A program made the translations under genes and the position numbers. The notes beneath the pieces were generated by a model, which was not told the origin of the DNA, ran no database searches, and saw nothing but the letters and a program-made list of their open reading frames with translations. Below, one piece after another: positions 1-11,700 of a stretch of DNA of 64,000 bases (position 1 is its first letter; each line of letters opens with the position of its first letter). This DNA is from Diphasiastrum complanatum (taxonomy: Eukaryota > Streptophyta > Lycopodiopsida > Lycopodiales > Lycopodiaceae): positions 42,550,368 to 42,614,367 of the forward strand of contig CM055106.1 of NCBI GenBank assembly GCA_029204225.1, written 5' to 3'.

Positions 1-190
1 ATTCGAAGTAGAAAAAATATAGATTACACCAAATAGGCGAACATGAAAAGCCCATAGAGATTCCCATAAATTGCTTCCAAATGCCATCTCCCAATCTCAC
101 ATACATATTTTGGCCCAACCAAGATGTGATGACTTTAATTCTATGAATATCGAAAGAGACACCCTGAATTGGCTTGCCCTTATACCACAT

Positions 191-375
191 TGTTGGATTT
201 ACTCCTTCTACTCTCCTAAATCCCATTTTTCAATCTGCCTCCATTCTTGCCGCATATTTACTAACGTTGTCACGCAGTCTGCATATTTACACGCAAATTC
301 GCACAGACGAATAAAGGGCAAAAGAATTGCGAACACTATGTTTTTACACAGGTTATGGTGACAGGTGAAAAAGGG
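191..375 (+). mobile_element. Truncated Copia LTR (start of LTR only)
   Basis: This stretch matches, in reverse orientation, the distal part of the LTR at 49529-50606. It begins at the LTR terminus TGTTGGATTTACTCC and runs about 185 bases before similarity stops near the G-run at 371-376. No polypurine tract lies immediately before it and no internal region or second LTR is visible beside it, so it is a fragment. A short reading frame across it is incidental. Confidence 0.8.
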
Positions 376-1166
376 GGTTTAGACAAGGTAATGAGACAGT
401 GTATGCATGTGTAGAGTTATCAATAGCAATTCTATGAATAGTTGGTCCATGCATAGGACTCTATTCTAGGTGAATCTATGTATAGGGATCATAGGGCTAT
501 GCATGGCTATGTGCCCAGGATGCATTAGGCTCTATATAAGAGGATCACCAAACTCGCCCTACTCCTCATCATGGTTCTTGATTCATTTCCAAGCTCTCAC
601 TCTACATTCATGCTTCTTGTTCATTGGCTTGGGGGTGAGGCTTCTAGAGATTGATTGGATGTTTCTACTTGGTTGGGTGGTTTCTCCACAGTGTGTTATC
701 CTTTTGTGTTTAGGATTTGTAAGCAGGATCTAAGGAGCTTCCCTTATAGGAATGATTTGTTTGAAGATCGTGGAATGCTTTGTAATTGGAAAAATGGCCG
801 TGAGCAATAGTTCTGCGATTTTGGTTTTTCTATGTAGGTTTTGCTATAGTAGTGGCAAGCCTATCATTGATACCCTTGCACACATAAAGCCACGAGCACC
901 ATGTCTAGCTGGCCCTTTTCTCAGGTGTGCGATCAAGCAAGGAGAAAAAGAAGGCCGGAATACAAATAGATCATACATATACTCTGATATATATTAACTT
1001 GTAAGTTGTGGCCTTGTGGGTGGCGAATTGTGGCATGTGCTACTGCAAGCAGCAGGGAGCCACCATACACTTCGCATTGTATTTGAAACTATAAGTATTT
1101 GAAACTTGCACGCACTCCACTGTTGATATACCCTGCCCGCTATCATTATCACTGGCAGGCATGACA

Positions 1167-1168
<2 letters not shown>
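376..1168. other. Anonymous repeat-like spacer with a TATA-like box
   Basis: No gene is recognisable. A CTATATAAG box lies at about 532-540 and is followed by C/T-rich sequence, a layout that would suit the promoter of an LTR fragment. No LTR ends, polypurine tract or coding domain could be fixed. The short open frames here have no recognisable motifs. Confidence 0.35.

Positions 1169-1237
<69 letters not shown>
1169..1237. repeat. (CT)n microsatellite
   Basis: About 34 uninterrupted CT dinucleotides. The Ser-Leu and Arg-Glu repeat frames on the two strands are products of this microsatellite and not genes. Confidence 0.98.
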
Positions 1238-1239
<2 letters not shown>

Positions 1240-1769
1240 ATTGCAACAAACAGTTTAACAGAATCATTGTAAGGAAAGAAAAAATTGACAGGTACCAATC
1301 CATGTACAAAAATACTCTAACTATTGCAAGGACGTTCGTCGATACCCAATCCTTTCGGCTTAATGCAATCATCAAGTCTAGAAAGATGGGTAACGTAACT
1401 AGTAGGCTGGCTATAACAACATTATATCTTCATGATGGTTGAATCACAAAAAAGAACTTGAGGCTAGGATCTATAAACTAGCTTTGCCATTTCTCCCTAC
1501 AGTATTTATTATCTATGTAATGATCAGGGTCCCAAGGGAACATTTGAATGGAATACTGCAAGGCTGCAATCTTTGGAATTGGATAATTTCATGTTAAGAA
1601 ATGAACTGTTTCACTTGGTCTCAAGGCTTTCTTATTGTTGTCATTAGGCATCTTTATTTTAGATGATTGAGCTTTGCTCATATACTTTTGAATTGAAGGA
1701 GGTAAACTTTGTTTCATCTTTTCCTTGCAACATAATATGGGGTTTTAACATTCTGTGATTAACTTTTTT
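1238..1769. other. Spacer, nothing recognised
   Basis: AT-rich sequence between the CT microsatellite and the foldback element. I see no coding motif, LTR end or repeat structure in it. Confidence 0.4.
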
Positions 1770-2565
1770 GTGAGTTTTGCGAGTTTCTTCTACCCATGAT
1801 CCAACAAAATGGTAGCACATGGTGTGCTACTCTTTTTATGCCACGACATGATTCTTTAAGAACAAGAATTGTGTTTTGATGCATACTTAAAAATTTGACT
1901 ATGATCCATCAAATTTTAAATAAGTCCATCACAAAATAATTTGTTACTCTATAAATATAGGTTTACTTTCATTAAAATAAAAATTATTCATGAAGTTGTA
2001 AAAGCTAGCATGCCGGCGTGCTAGCTTGCAGATTTTTTATTTCAAAAAAATGAAGTTTTTTTGAAGAACTTTTTGAAAAAATAAATGATGGAGTTGATTC
2101 GGCTAGCATGCCGGTGTGCTAGCTGAGTAAATTATAAAATAGAAAAACTATTTTGACACATTTAAGAACCAAAATTCGAGTAAAACATTATATCAGAATA
2201 TTTTCTTTAATCTCCAAACATAAGAAGAGACGTGCTAAGTAAAACAACTTTAAAAAAAAATTTGCAACCTTTAAAGATAGCACGCCGACGTGCTATAGAA
2301 AATGAGAATTTTTTTGCAGCCTCCAAACATAGCACGCCGCGTGCTAGGCGAGACCGCTCGAATTTTTTTTTTTGGGCGACCAGGCCGCCGGCGTGCTATG
2401 TTTGGAGGCTACAAAAAAATTTAATTTAATTCCTTTGTGAGATTTTTAACTATGTAGCAAACCACATTCTTAATAATAAACATTGAAGTAGTGGCATAAA
2501 AAAGGTAGCACACCATGGGCTGTATTTTTGTTAAATCATGACAAGAAAGAAACTCGCAAAATGCC
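1770..2565. mobile_element. Foldback / terminal-inverted-repeat element with palindrome array (non-autonomous DNA transposon candidate)
   Basis: Roughly 1775-1900 pairs as a diverged inverted repeat with 2440-2560. Shared blocks include TTTTGCGAGTTTCTT, CATGGTGTGCTAC and TTTTTATGCCAC. Between the arms lie short near-palindromes built on GCTAGCAYGCC/GGCGTGCTAGC at 2004-2025, 2102-2123, 2278-2295 and 2328-2346, with another at 1812-1830 (GTAGCACATGGTGTGCTAC). A 33-bp inner inverted repeat (2307-2339 with 2389-2421) encloses a 49-nt loop. There is no ORF with transposase motifs, so any movement would need proteins from elsewhere. The exact ends and target duplication could not be fixed. Subterminal repeat arrays of this kind are known from CACTA and Mutator-like elements, but I cannot assign a superfamily. 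Confidence 0.65.
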
Positions 2566-3294
2566 AAGGCCTCATAATATGCTCCTGAAGCTCGACTTGT
2601 TTTCACCTCGCCTTAGGAGGTCTACATCCGCTGGGCTCGGCTTATTCTCTCTCTTCATGATACAATCACAGTAGTAAGGACAATATATAGTTTGCTCCGA
2701 ACAAATTACCTAACAATATGCACCTTGCTTTGTATTACTCTACTCAAATTAAAGACACACTAGTGTTCGGGGAAAATGAACATAGAAAACGAATGCTTTG
2801 CGAGAAGCTCGAGCAGCCAAGGCTAGAGCCTTCAAAGCATTTTAATTGGGTATCACAGCCAAAAAACACGAGGCATAGTTCTCAAATGAGGCAACAACAA
2901 GTGGCAATGTGCATTCAAATTTCAAGGGAATCTTGAATGTGCAAGGCCCTAGGCCCTAGGCCTTGATACCTATGTGTTAAGCCTTAAATTATAACTGGCA
3001 CACCTAAATAGTGCCCTAAAAAAACCGACCTTTTAAAAATTGTATCTTTAAATTTCTTGTATTTTTCAAAAGATCGGAGATTATATCTTACAATGTATAA
3101 ATGTTGGAGGCATATTATGTCGTAGAAAAAAATTTAATCGGCTAAAATCATGCGTATCTCAAAAGCACCCGTTCTTAAAAACTTTTTGATCTTGTTAAAT
3201 TTTTGTTATATCGATTTTTTATCAAAGTTGTCAATTCCATTTTCAAGAGATGCCGACTTTCCTTGAACAGGGCCTCTACTCATACTCATTGAGC
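2566..3294. other. Spacer, nothing recognised
   Basis: AT-rich spacer. The only structure seen is a short near-palindrome of repeated GGCCCTA units at about 2943-2965. Short open frames carry no motif. Confidence 0.4.
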
Positions 3295-3330
3295 TTGGGG
3301 CCTTGCCATAAAGTTGGGAAAGGATCATGA

Positions 3331-3632
3331 GGGGTTGGCTCAGTTGGTTAGCTTGACATCCAAAATTTCTTTGGTCTCAGGTTCGAGCCTCCCCTTGGAA
3401 ACCAAGAAGCATAAAGCTGGGAAAGGACCCAACGGGGTTGGCTCAACTGGTTAGCTTGGCATCCAAAGTTTCTTTGGTCCCAGGTTCGAGCCTTCCCTTG
3501 GAAACCAAGAAGCATAAAGCTGGGAAAGAACCAAGGGAGTTGGCTCAATTGGTTAGCTTGACATCCAAAGTTTCTTTGGTCTCAAGTTTGAGCCTTCCCT
3601 TGAAAACAGAGAAGCATAAAGCTGAGAATTTG
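3331..3632 (+). repeat. Three tandem tRNA-like / SINE-type units (period about 102-103 bp)
   Basis: Three consecutive units start at 3331, 3434 and 3536. Each opens with GTTGGCTCARYTGGTTAGCTT, a good match to a Pol III A box (TGGCTCAGTTGG). About 47 nt later each has a B-box-like GGTTCGAGCC (3380-3389 in the first unit; degraded to AGTTTGAGCC in the third). A partial tail of a further unit precedes them at about 3309-3330. The spacing of the two boxes is tRNA-like but no clean cloverleaf is obvious, so a tRNA-derived SINE head or tRNA pseudogene is more likely than a working tRNA. Confidence 0.65.
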
Positions 3633-3639
3633 GAAATCC

Positions 3640-4017
3640 GTCTACTAATGTTACGAAATAAGGACTCTCCTCCCATCACCCGCATAATGGAATCTGTCCA
3701 CTGTAAGCCCAAACATCAATTATGGACATAAAAGGCTAAAGCTCTTCTAAATGAAGGTAATTTTTCAATGCAGGAACATTTAATGCTATCATTCTTGAGG
3801 ATCTTTGTGCAATTGTAGAGGAATATGCAGAGACTGTGAAAGAAAATGTGGTCTGAGGCTTCAATTTTAGTGTCATAAATGAGGAAAATGTGTGGAGGAT
3901 CTCTCCGTTGCGAGTAGTATTTCTCTTCTATGGTTTGGTTTAAGAATCCAACCTGTACCTGTAGCCTGCATTGTAACTTCCAGCTTGCTCTCTTGGAGTT
4001 AGCTTGCATTTAAAATG
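3640..4017. other. Upstream region of the MECR gene
   Basis: No coding motif was recognised. This is the presumed distal promoter of the enoyl reductase gene. No TATA box can be assigned with confidence. Confidence 0.35.
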
Positions 4018-4026
4018 CTTTTAGGG
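4018..4026 (-). promoter_or_regulatory. Inverted telo-box upstream of MECR
   Basis: TTTAGGGTT is the reverse complement of the plant telo-box AACCCTAAA and is followed by a second GGTTAGGG half-copy. It lies about 200 bases upstream of the MECR start codon. Telo-boxes are a known feature of plant housekeeping promoters; a role here is inference. A pyrimidine-rich tract ending in TTGCAG at 4161 could be the acceptor of a 5'-UTR intron between this box and the ATG. Confidence 0.4.
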
Positions 4027-4225
4027 TTAGGTTAGGGCAGCAATTGTGAAACAGTGAGGTTCATTTGCCATGTCAAAATTCGAACTGTAGAATGAGCTGT
4101 AAATCTTCAATTTGTGCTAATTTATTCTTTCTGTATTGCATGTGACAGTTTTTGATTGCAGGAAGAGTTTATATCAATTACAGAAGCTATTGAGAATAGA
4201 GGGAGGCAAGGAAAGATAGAGTACC

Positions 4226-5712
4226 ATGAGCATTGCTTCGCAATCTGTAAAGTCCCGGGCCTTTCAACTCTGCCGATATGGCCGTGCTATTGGGACCTTG
4301 TCTGAGGCCATCTACCCTTCATCATCTTTCTCCAGAACTGTAAAGTGCTTTTCGACTGTAAGCACGGAGACATGCCCACCTTCAAGAGCTGTTATTTACC
4401 ACGATCACGGCGCCCCCGATCAAGTTCTCAAGTACTTTACCGTCTTTGTGTCAAACAAGAAATGCAATTTTATTGTCAATTCTTAGTATACGAAATTTGA
4501 AGGCTCAAACAAATGCATGCAGTCGGTCCTTTTATAAATTGTAGGTAGTAGTTTTATGTTATAGTGCAAATGCAATTTAGTGTCATTTCAAGCTAACCTC
4601 AAGACAAACTTAACAAAATAGCATCAGTTTAAAAATCATTTCTGGTTCTTTAGGTCATGAAGGCGTGTGAGAAGCTGAAGCTGACAGAAGCACACAGAAC
4701 CTTGAAAAACATATTGAAAGCAAAGTAAACTTCAACTCATATAAAACAAAGGGAATACAAATAATATAATACGATGCTCGACATCATTCACCTGAAGCAG
4801 TACGATAAGAGCCCTCTTCTTAGAACTACACGATAATCTTCTAACACCACTACACATACATCTAATATTTCATGTAAGCAATCATGTTAATATGGGGCAA
4901 ATCAAGAAGCCTACTGAAACTAACATCTAAACAAAAGTTTAACTAGAGTTTGAATTGGTTAGGTCTTTTTGAGTGTACTCTTCTAGAACTAGTCCATTGG
5001 TCTCAAGTTCTTATATGCATAGAAGAGCCAGACTTCATTAATTACATCATATGAGGCAATGGCCTACTTAACCATTCAATATATTGAGTAATTTGGGAGC
5101 ATGTTAATTAGCCAACAAGCACATTAAATGATAGACTGCATATGGGTCCAATGTAATTAATCAATAAATGGCTAAGTACTAACTAATGGCAGTACCTGCC
5201 TAACAACTAAAGAAGAAGCACATTGTCAAGAATTTGTGCGAAAGCATGATTTATTTTGTCCTGCATGCATACATCGTGGTTGATGAAGGTTGGCTACTGA
5301 ACAAACGACATTGGCATCTGTTTCAACATTGAACTTCTGGTCAAAACAGAAGGTGTAGAACTGAAGCATTATCGTGTAGGGTTTTGAGGTGTTCATGAAT
5401 TGCACTGGCATCTCAGCTTGCTAACCAATCCATTCCTCCTAGCCATGGCATCCCATATTGTCATTCCATGGAGGAGGTGCCTCGCCTAGCGTAGATAATA
5501 GTTCAATCAGCTAAAGCTTATTATAGTGTCCAATTTTTGGAAAACAAGATTTCATAAATGTTTCGTGAACTGACCATCACAGTCGCTAACCACATGGTGG
5601 GGTAAACTAGAAAGTTTGAAAAGCTGTTGTTGTGTTTTCACTAGGATATATCGGCCGACTGGTTAAAAAAAGGCCCGAATGGGGAAGAGGCTCGATTCGG
5701 GCTTAGACCTTT

Positions 5713-5789
<77 letters not shown>

Positions 5790-8700
5790 CATAATTATGA
5801 GGAGCACTGTCCATGTCGGACAACATAAAAAATAAAACTAGCTAGTCTAAGCTAACCAAATGTAAATAATTCTCTCTAGCTAGTTAGAGGAATATACACA
5901 ATAACCATGTAAGAGCTTAGCCTCCAGCTCTACTGAGGGTACCGATGCTCGAGCTTAACCTCCTGCTCTGCTGAGGAAGAAGGTGAGGAAAAAGATGTAC
6001 AAGTATAGATAAATCAATCTCGGAAGAAGTGTCGGATGCCCTAAGAGTCCATGGTCTGAGGCTGGCGTCAAACTCTACTAGAAGTCTTGGCTGATTTGAC
6101 GGCTCATGTGGGTCTGCTGTGGGCACGTTGGGCCTTGTGCTTGCCGGAATGTCTGTCTCATCATCTAACCGGTCACCTCGCTCTCACTTCTGGAAAAAGC
6201 TAGTGATAAGGTGCTGACTATGATCAGTAGTATCCTCTGGAGGTATCAAAGAAGCTTTCAGTATAAGCATCTCTCGTAATAAAAGTCCAACACATCCGGG
6301 ATCCTGATAGAGTGTGAGGGGAGTGTCTCGATATAAGCAGTGATAGCAGCCTTGTATCTCGTAGTAGATAGGGCAAATAAATATGAAATGAAACTCATCC
6401 TCCACCACTCCCAATGAACATAGCTGACAAACCCGTTGTGCTCTCAACATGCCTGTATATCTGCCTGTCTCAATAGCCAGTTGATGTGAAGAGACCCGTA
6501 GTTGCCCCAACCGGTATCTGATCCCAAAGGATAGAGGCTGCGATAGATAGAGAGGTCTAATAGGGAGCCCTAGGTTGTCTTTGCGTAAGATATGTGTGCC
6601 ATAGAAGGTAAGCTTGACCCTACTAGGGTCCGGTCGATCCCATACTATGTGACAATAACCACGATGGAGCCGGTGTCGGATATATGTGTGAGTCCCCTGC
6701 GGAAGGTCCATCATCGAAAAGCCCCATGACTCAAAGAGAGTAGTGACATCGCCATACCATGAAGATCTAGCAGGTTTCCCAGCTATATCACGGGAAGATG
6801 TAAGAGCTGCAGCCACGTATCCATGAGGGTCCATGGTCTCGAGCTTGTGCAAAAAGGTAACAATCTGAAACATGGCAGGGGACCCGTAAATAGTACCCCT
6901 AGATAAGTGTAAGCAGTAACAATCTCTAGCGGCTGTCCATCATAGTAGAACGTGTCATCCCTCATATGCTATCGATTAGTGTTGAACACCATCACTCTGG
7001 TCTTAGCTATATTCACCGTCAAACCCCAAGGTGTCGTTGTAATCCAGATGCTGTAGAGGATAGTAATGTCACATCGTCCACATATAATAAGATAGGAATG
7101 ATAACATCAGCCAGTGGACATCCATCACCACCCTCCTCTTTGATGATCCGCTTGAGGTCATCAATATATATTGCAAAAAGAGTGGGAGAGCACCCTGCTT
7201 CACCCCAACCGTGCTTTAAATGAAGGACGACCATCCACTTCCATCTCGGAAGTGTGCCAAAACCCGCTCATATAAAGTGCTAATAGCCACAATAATCTCT
7301 GGTCCTTACATATTTGTGATAGCTTGGAAGATGTTCAAAGAGACAAAGGGAGCCAATCTTCAAGCAAAGTTCTCAAAGTTATGGAAAAGGTTATCATGTC
7401 TACATTATCTGATTAATGGAAGTCAAGTTATTTGATCTAGGAATCGAGTAAGGATCGACATACGAAGGAATTCTACATCATCATACGAAGGAAGTTCTAC
7501 ATCGAGTAATGAAGACATTAAGGTCGGAGTTGATTGTGGATTCTACATCAGAATTGAAGATCTTTATTACATAAACATCATGGAGGATGGCACGCATACT
7601 TATGCTATGCATAGTTGTTATTAACAATGTAGACATTAAGGGGGAGTGTTAGAATTAATGTTCACATTTGTTACCCTTAACGTTGTTGTCTAGGATTAAT
7701 TAGGATTATTGGGCCATGCTTGCATGCTAATACTAGGGGCCTTTACCTATATTTAGTGAAGACAAGTTAGACTCAAGTCTGAGATTCCAGTGCTTGATTG
7801 GGAGCACAAGTTTTGCTATATATAGGTGTTGGGTGCTTTTACAAGATTTAGAGACAACACTTAGGAAATTGCTTTAAAGCTGTTATTTCATTATTGGCAT
7901 AGAGACTTGATGCCAAAGTCTATAAGTATGTAGTATGCCCTAGTCCATTGGGTATGGGACATAGTTGGAGCACACCTCATCATTATATCGTTGATGTTTG
8001 GGTCCTCTTTTTTTTGTATGACTATTGTCTAACAACATTAGGAATCTTCTCTTGGGTAACTTGTATGAGCTGGTTTACTAACTGTGCCCCTCTTTCAAAG
8101 GTGCATGCTTTTACACCTTTTTCTCATGAGAACTCTTAGTAGCCTTGAATTGCCCTATCATCAACGCTTAGGAAACATTCAACCTATCATCATTAAGTAT
8201 GTCCTTTTTCTATGTGTGCTCAATATCTTGTTCTTTGGTTCCTAAGAGGTTGCAATAGACTTTAGTAGAAAAATGCTAGCAAGAACATTTATCTTATGAA
8301 CCAACAATAAATTCAAACTACAATTTGATCTTGTAATTCGCCACTAGACATCCAATTTGTTCTTGTACATTTCAGTGGACATCCAATGGGTTTATCAAGA
8401 AGTTAAACGATAATATGCATGTGCTGTTGTTTACCTTATGTGTGTTTTCTATTTTCTTTCTTGATGTTCTTTATTTGGACACATAGGATACTTGATATTC
8501 CTGCTCGGACTCTTCGTCATGGGGAAGTATGTGTGAAAATGCTTGCGGCTCCAATTAATCCATCTGACATCAACAGAATAGAAGGTTAGCATCCACTTAC
8601 GTGAAAGTATCAGTTCAATTTCTTTCTGAAAGCTCACAAGGTGTGTATATCACATTTGCAATTTTGATTCATGCAAGCATTGGACCAAGTAAAGTAAGTC

Positions 8701-11700
8701 ACTTAGGACTTTTCTTGAAGCCATATTGCAAGATCCAATGCATTGTACTTTTAATCTTGGTATAATATCACATATCCTTGTTGATCAAATAACGTGCTGA
8801 TAGATTTTTTTTGAACATGCAGGTGTGTACCCTGTTAGGCCACCAGTGCCTGCTATCGCAGGTGGGGAGGGGGTTGGAGAAGTGATAGCAATGGCAACTG
8901 GAGTTGAAAATTTGTCCATTGGTGATTGGGTCATCCCTGCATATTCAGGGGTTGGTAAGTGAGCTCAGTTGTGTTGTAAAACACTCCTACTATGATTTCC
9001 TATCACCCACACATTAGATCATCAGAGAAACAACAGATATAGAGTATAGCAACCTTTGGACTCAGACAAGCACCTCAAAATCACTTCAAGGGAAAAACTC
9101 TGTATTTGCTTCAGGCACCAAAACTGAAATATACAATGCGCAGATTCTTGTGGGGCATTCCTGCATGGCAAGGCTGCTGCTAATGGGACCAAGTGTTGAC
9201 AGCTGTCACAACACGCCCCGCACATGCGTGGCCGCACTGTCCCAAACACAGAGAACCGTGTACACTGTCCAAGTCAACACTTTACAGATAAGCCTCACCC
9301 AGCTATAGTAATTATTCACTATGTCTCGTCTCTCTGTCCTCTGAGGATTGACAAACTCCAAGATCGTCCATATCTATCGTATAAATACGTAGGGGATCCT
9401 TGTCATCATGATGAAACAAGGTTTGTCTTACAACAGTTCTGGAGTTGAAGTCCCCCAAAAGTAAACTGTATCTTCTGTCAGAGAAAGTAATGATATCCTT
9501 AAAGATCCTATAAAATGGAGAACTTCCTTAGCTGTTTGCATATGCTGATGTCTTAGGAGGGAAATGACATGTGGCTATGTAGGTATCTCTATCTAGTCCA
9601 ATACTTTGGATCCATAAGAACTCTACTGCTCATCCTGTCTGGCCACTGAAGTCCCTGAAAAGGCAAGCTACACCACTTGATTCTTTTCCTCTTTGTGACC
9701 TCATCTCCTCTTGGTAGACTGATATCCACAAGAAGCCTAGAAACGTAGGTAGGCCTCTGATTTGACTATTATGAGTCTTTGTGAAGAAGAAGATCCATCT
9801 TCTACAAAGGCCTACTGTGGATGAGGAAGGGATGCCAGTGTGGTTCCAAAAGTCCTATCTTCAAAGGGAAGGGCTGGGACCCATTGCGTTGCTATGCCTT
9901 GAGGCTCGAGATCCCTATGCATCAACTGGTGGCGTTTTCCTCTCCACGAAAATGGGTTTCCCATCTCTGAAAGTTACCCACCTCTTCGTGTCTCTTGCCT
10001 CCTGCCTCTTGGAAGGCCTTTTCCTTTTCCTCCACTTGGATGGAGGTGAGATCATCATCCATAAATATTCATGTGCCTTTGACCTTATCCCTTTATCTAA
10101 GCGCTTTCCGTTTGTTATCGAATGTATCAAACCCAATGATCAAGGTTGTAGTATCCTTTTTTGTTCGCTGAATTCTATCTATTCCTGTGTTTTTCAGGCC
10201 AAGAATTACCTCAAGAAGTTTTTTAGCTTTTCGAGTTTCATCATGAGTGTCTGGCACTCCTCTTATTCCAATATCGAGGGATTTGTTGTCCCTTAATCTT
10301 CCCTCTGCAAGCGTAGCTTTAATCTCGGCCATACATGAGGCTTGGTAGTGCCACAGTGAGTGATGCCCTTGCTCATAGATCCCATGTGATGATGTGAGAG
10401 CTAACCATGAATATCTCTCTTTCTCTCAACCCACATTAGCAACACACTTCAATACTTTGTGAATGTAGATGAATAGACGTCCTCCATTTAAATATGATGC
10501 ATAGCGAACTTGGTTAGGACAATTTGATGTGGAACATGGTGCTTGGCCTATATCATACGTGAAAGCCTAGTAACTTGGAGTGGCGTGAGGCTAGCCCTAC
10601 TGACAGTGAGGATATAAGTGTACTGCACCAAGTCTCTGCTGCATACATAACTATCATAAATTTATGTTCTTGTGCAAGTGTGAACACTTTGGACTTGTAA
10701 AGTGTAGATTATTGTATTTAAATGGCTTATGATGGCTTGTGGTGTTTTGTAAGAAAATGTAAGCATTGGCTTGTGGTGTTTTGTAAGAAAATGTAAGTAG
10801 CAGGGTTCAGTGAACTTGTTGACTTGCTTGTAATTGGTAAGGGGTATTGGGATTTAATCGAGAGGCTGTTGGACCGGTCACCTAAATAGTAGGAGCGAGC
10901 TGGCTAGTCAACGGGACATGTGCCACATGCTGTATGGGGAAACTTGGTCCTATACAAACACTTGTCAGTCAAACAAGAAGCTTTGCCTTCCAAAGGGTAT
11001 TCAAATCATTACAAAATGAAAAAAAAACAAAGATTGCAATTTGAGCGGATTCAAAAAATTCAAAAAATCTCCTTTATATGCTAAACTCACCTAGAAGTGA
11101 CACCTCATTGTTTAGCAAATCCTTACAATAACTTATTGCTACCGTGGCAAAGCTAAAAAGACATGAACATGGGAGATTTTCCCATGTTCTCTACAAAATG
11201 CATATGGAACCGCATTTGGAATGACCCCATCCATGTGCCATGGATCTATGGTTGCGAGTCAAGACCAAAAAACGTTTTAATGTGGTGCTGTTGTTTAGTC
11301 TGTTAGTTTTCACTCCCTAAGATTCAGGGGAGTATGAGTGCAGTAGAGTCTGGAACCCTTGGTTGGTGATTGCACTAGAGTCTAGAACCCTTGCTTAGTA
11401 AGATCATCGATGCATGCACATTTACAAATCATGAATGGTAGCTTCCACAAAATACCTCAGGTTGTGGTCTATAATTTGTCCCAGAATGGTGCAGGAACTT
11501 GGTGTACACATGCTGTTGGAGCAGAGGGTACTTGGTGCAAGGTACAAAGCGATGTGCCGATGGAGTATGCAGCTACTGTTACTGTAAATCCGTGCACAGC
11601 TTTACGCATGATGAAAGATTTTGTCCCACTTGAAGAAGGTTTGTCATGTATGCTGTTTTGGTGGACTTGGAAGAATGTTATTTGCATATGATTTTGATGT

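Noticed and set aside
1040-1442. Open frames on both strands over the CT microsatellite (Ser-Leu and Arg-Glu repeats)
   Set aside because: They are translations of a dinucleotide repeat with no flanking domain; the same applies at 5641-5826.
9781-10296. 171-residue plus-strand ORF
   Set aside because: It is the shadow of the minus-strand LINE ORF1-like sequence and has no recognisable domain.
5917-10332. A single long LINE spanning MECR introns 1 to 3 (ORF1 and endonuclease on the right, RT on the left, all minus strand)
   Set aside because: Exons 2 and 3 of MECR (8487-8584, 8823-8954) and a Copia LTR lie between the pieces, so two separate insertions are required.
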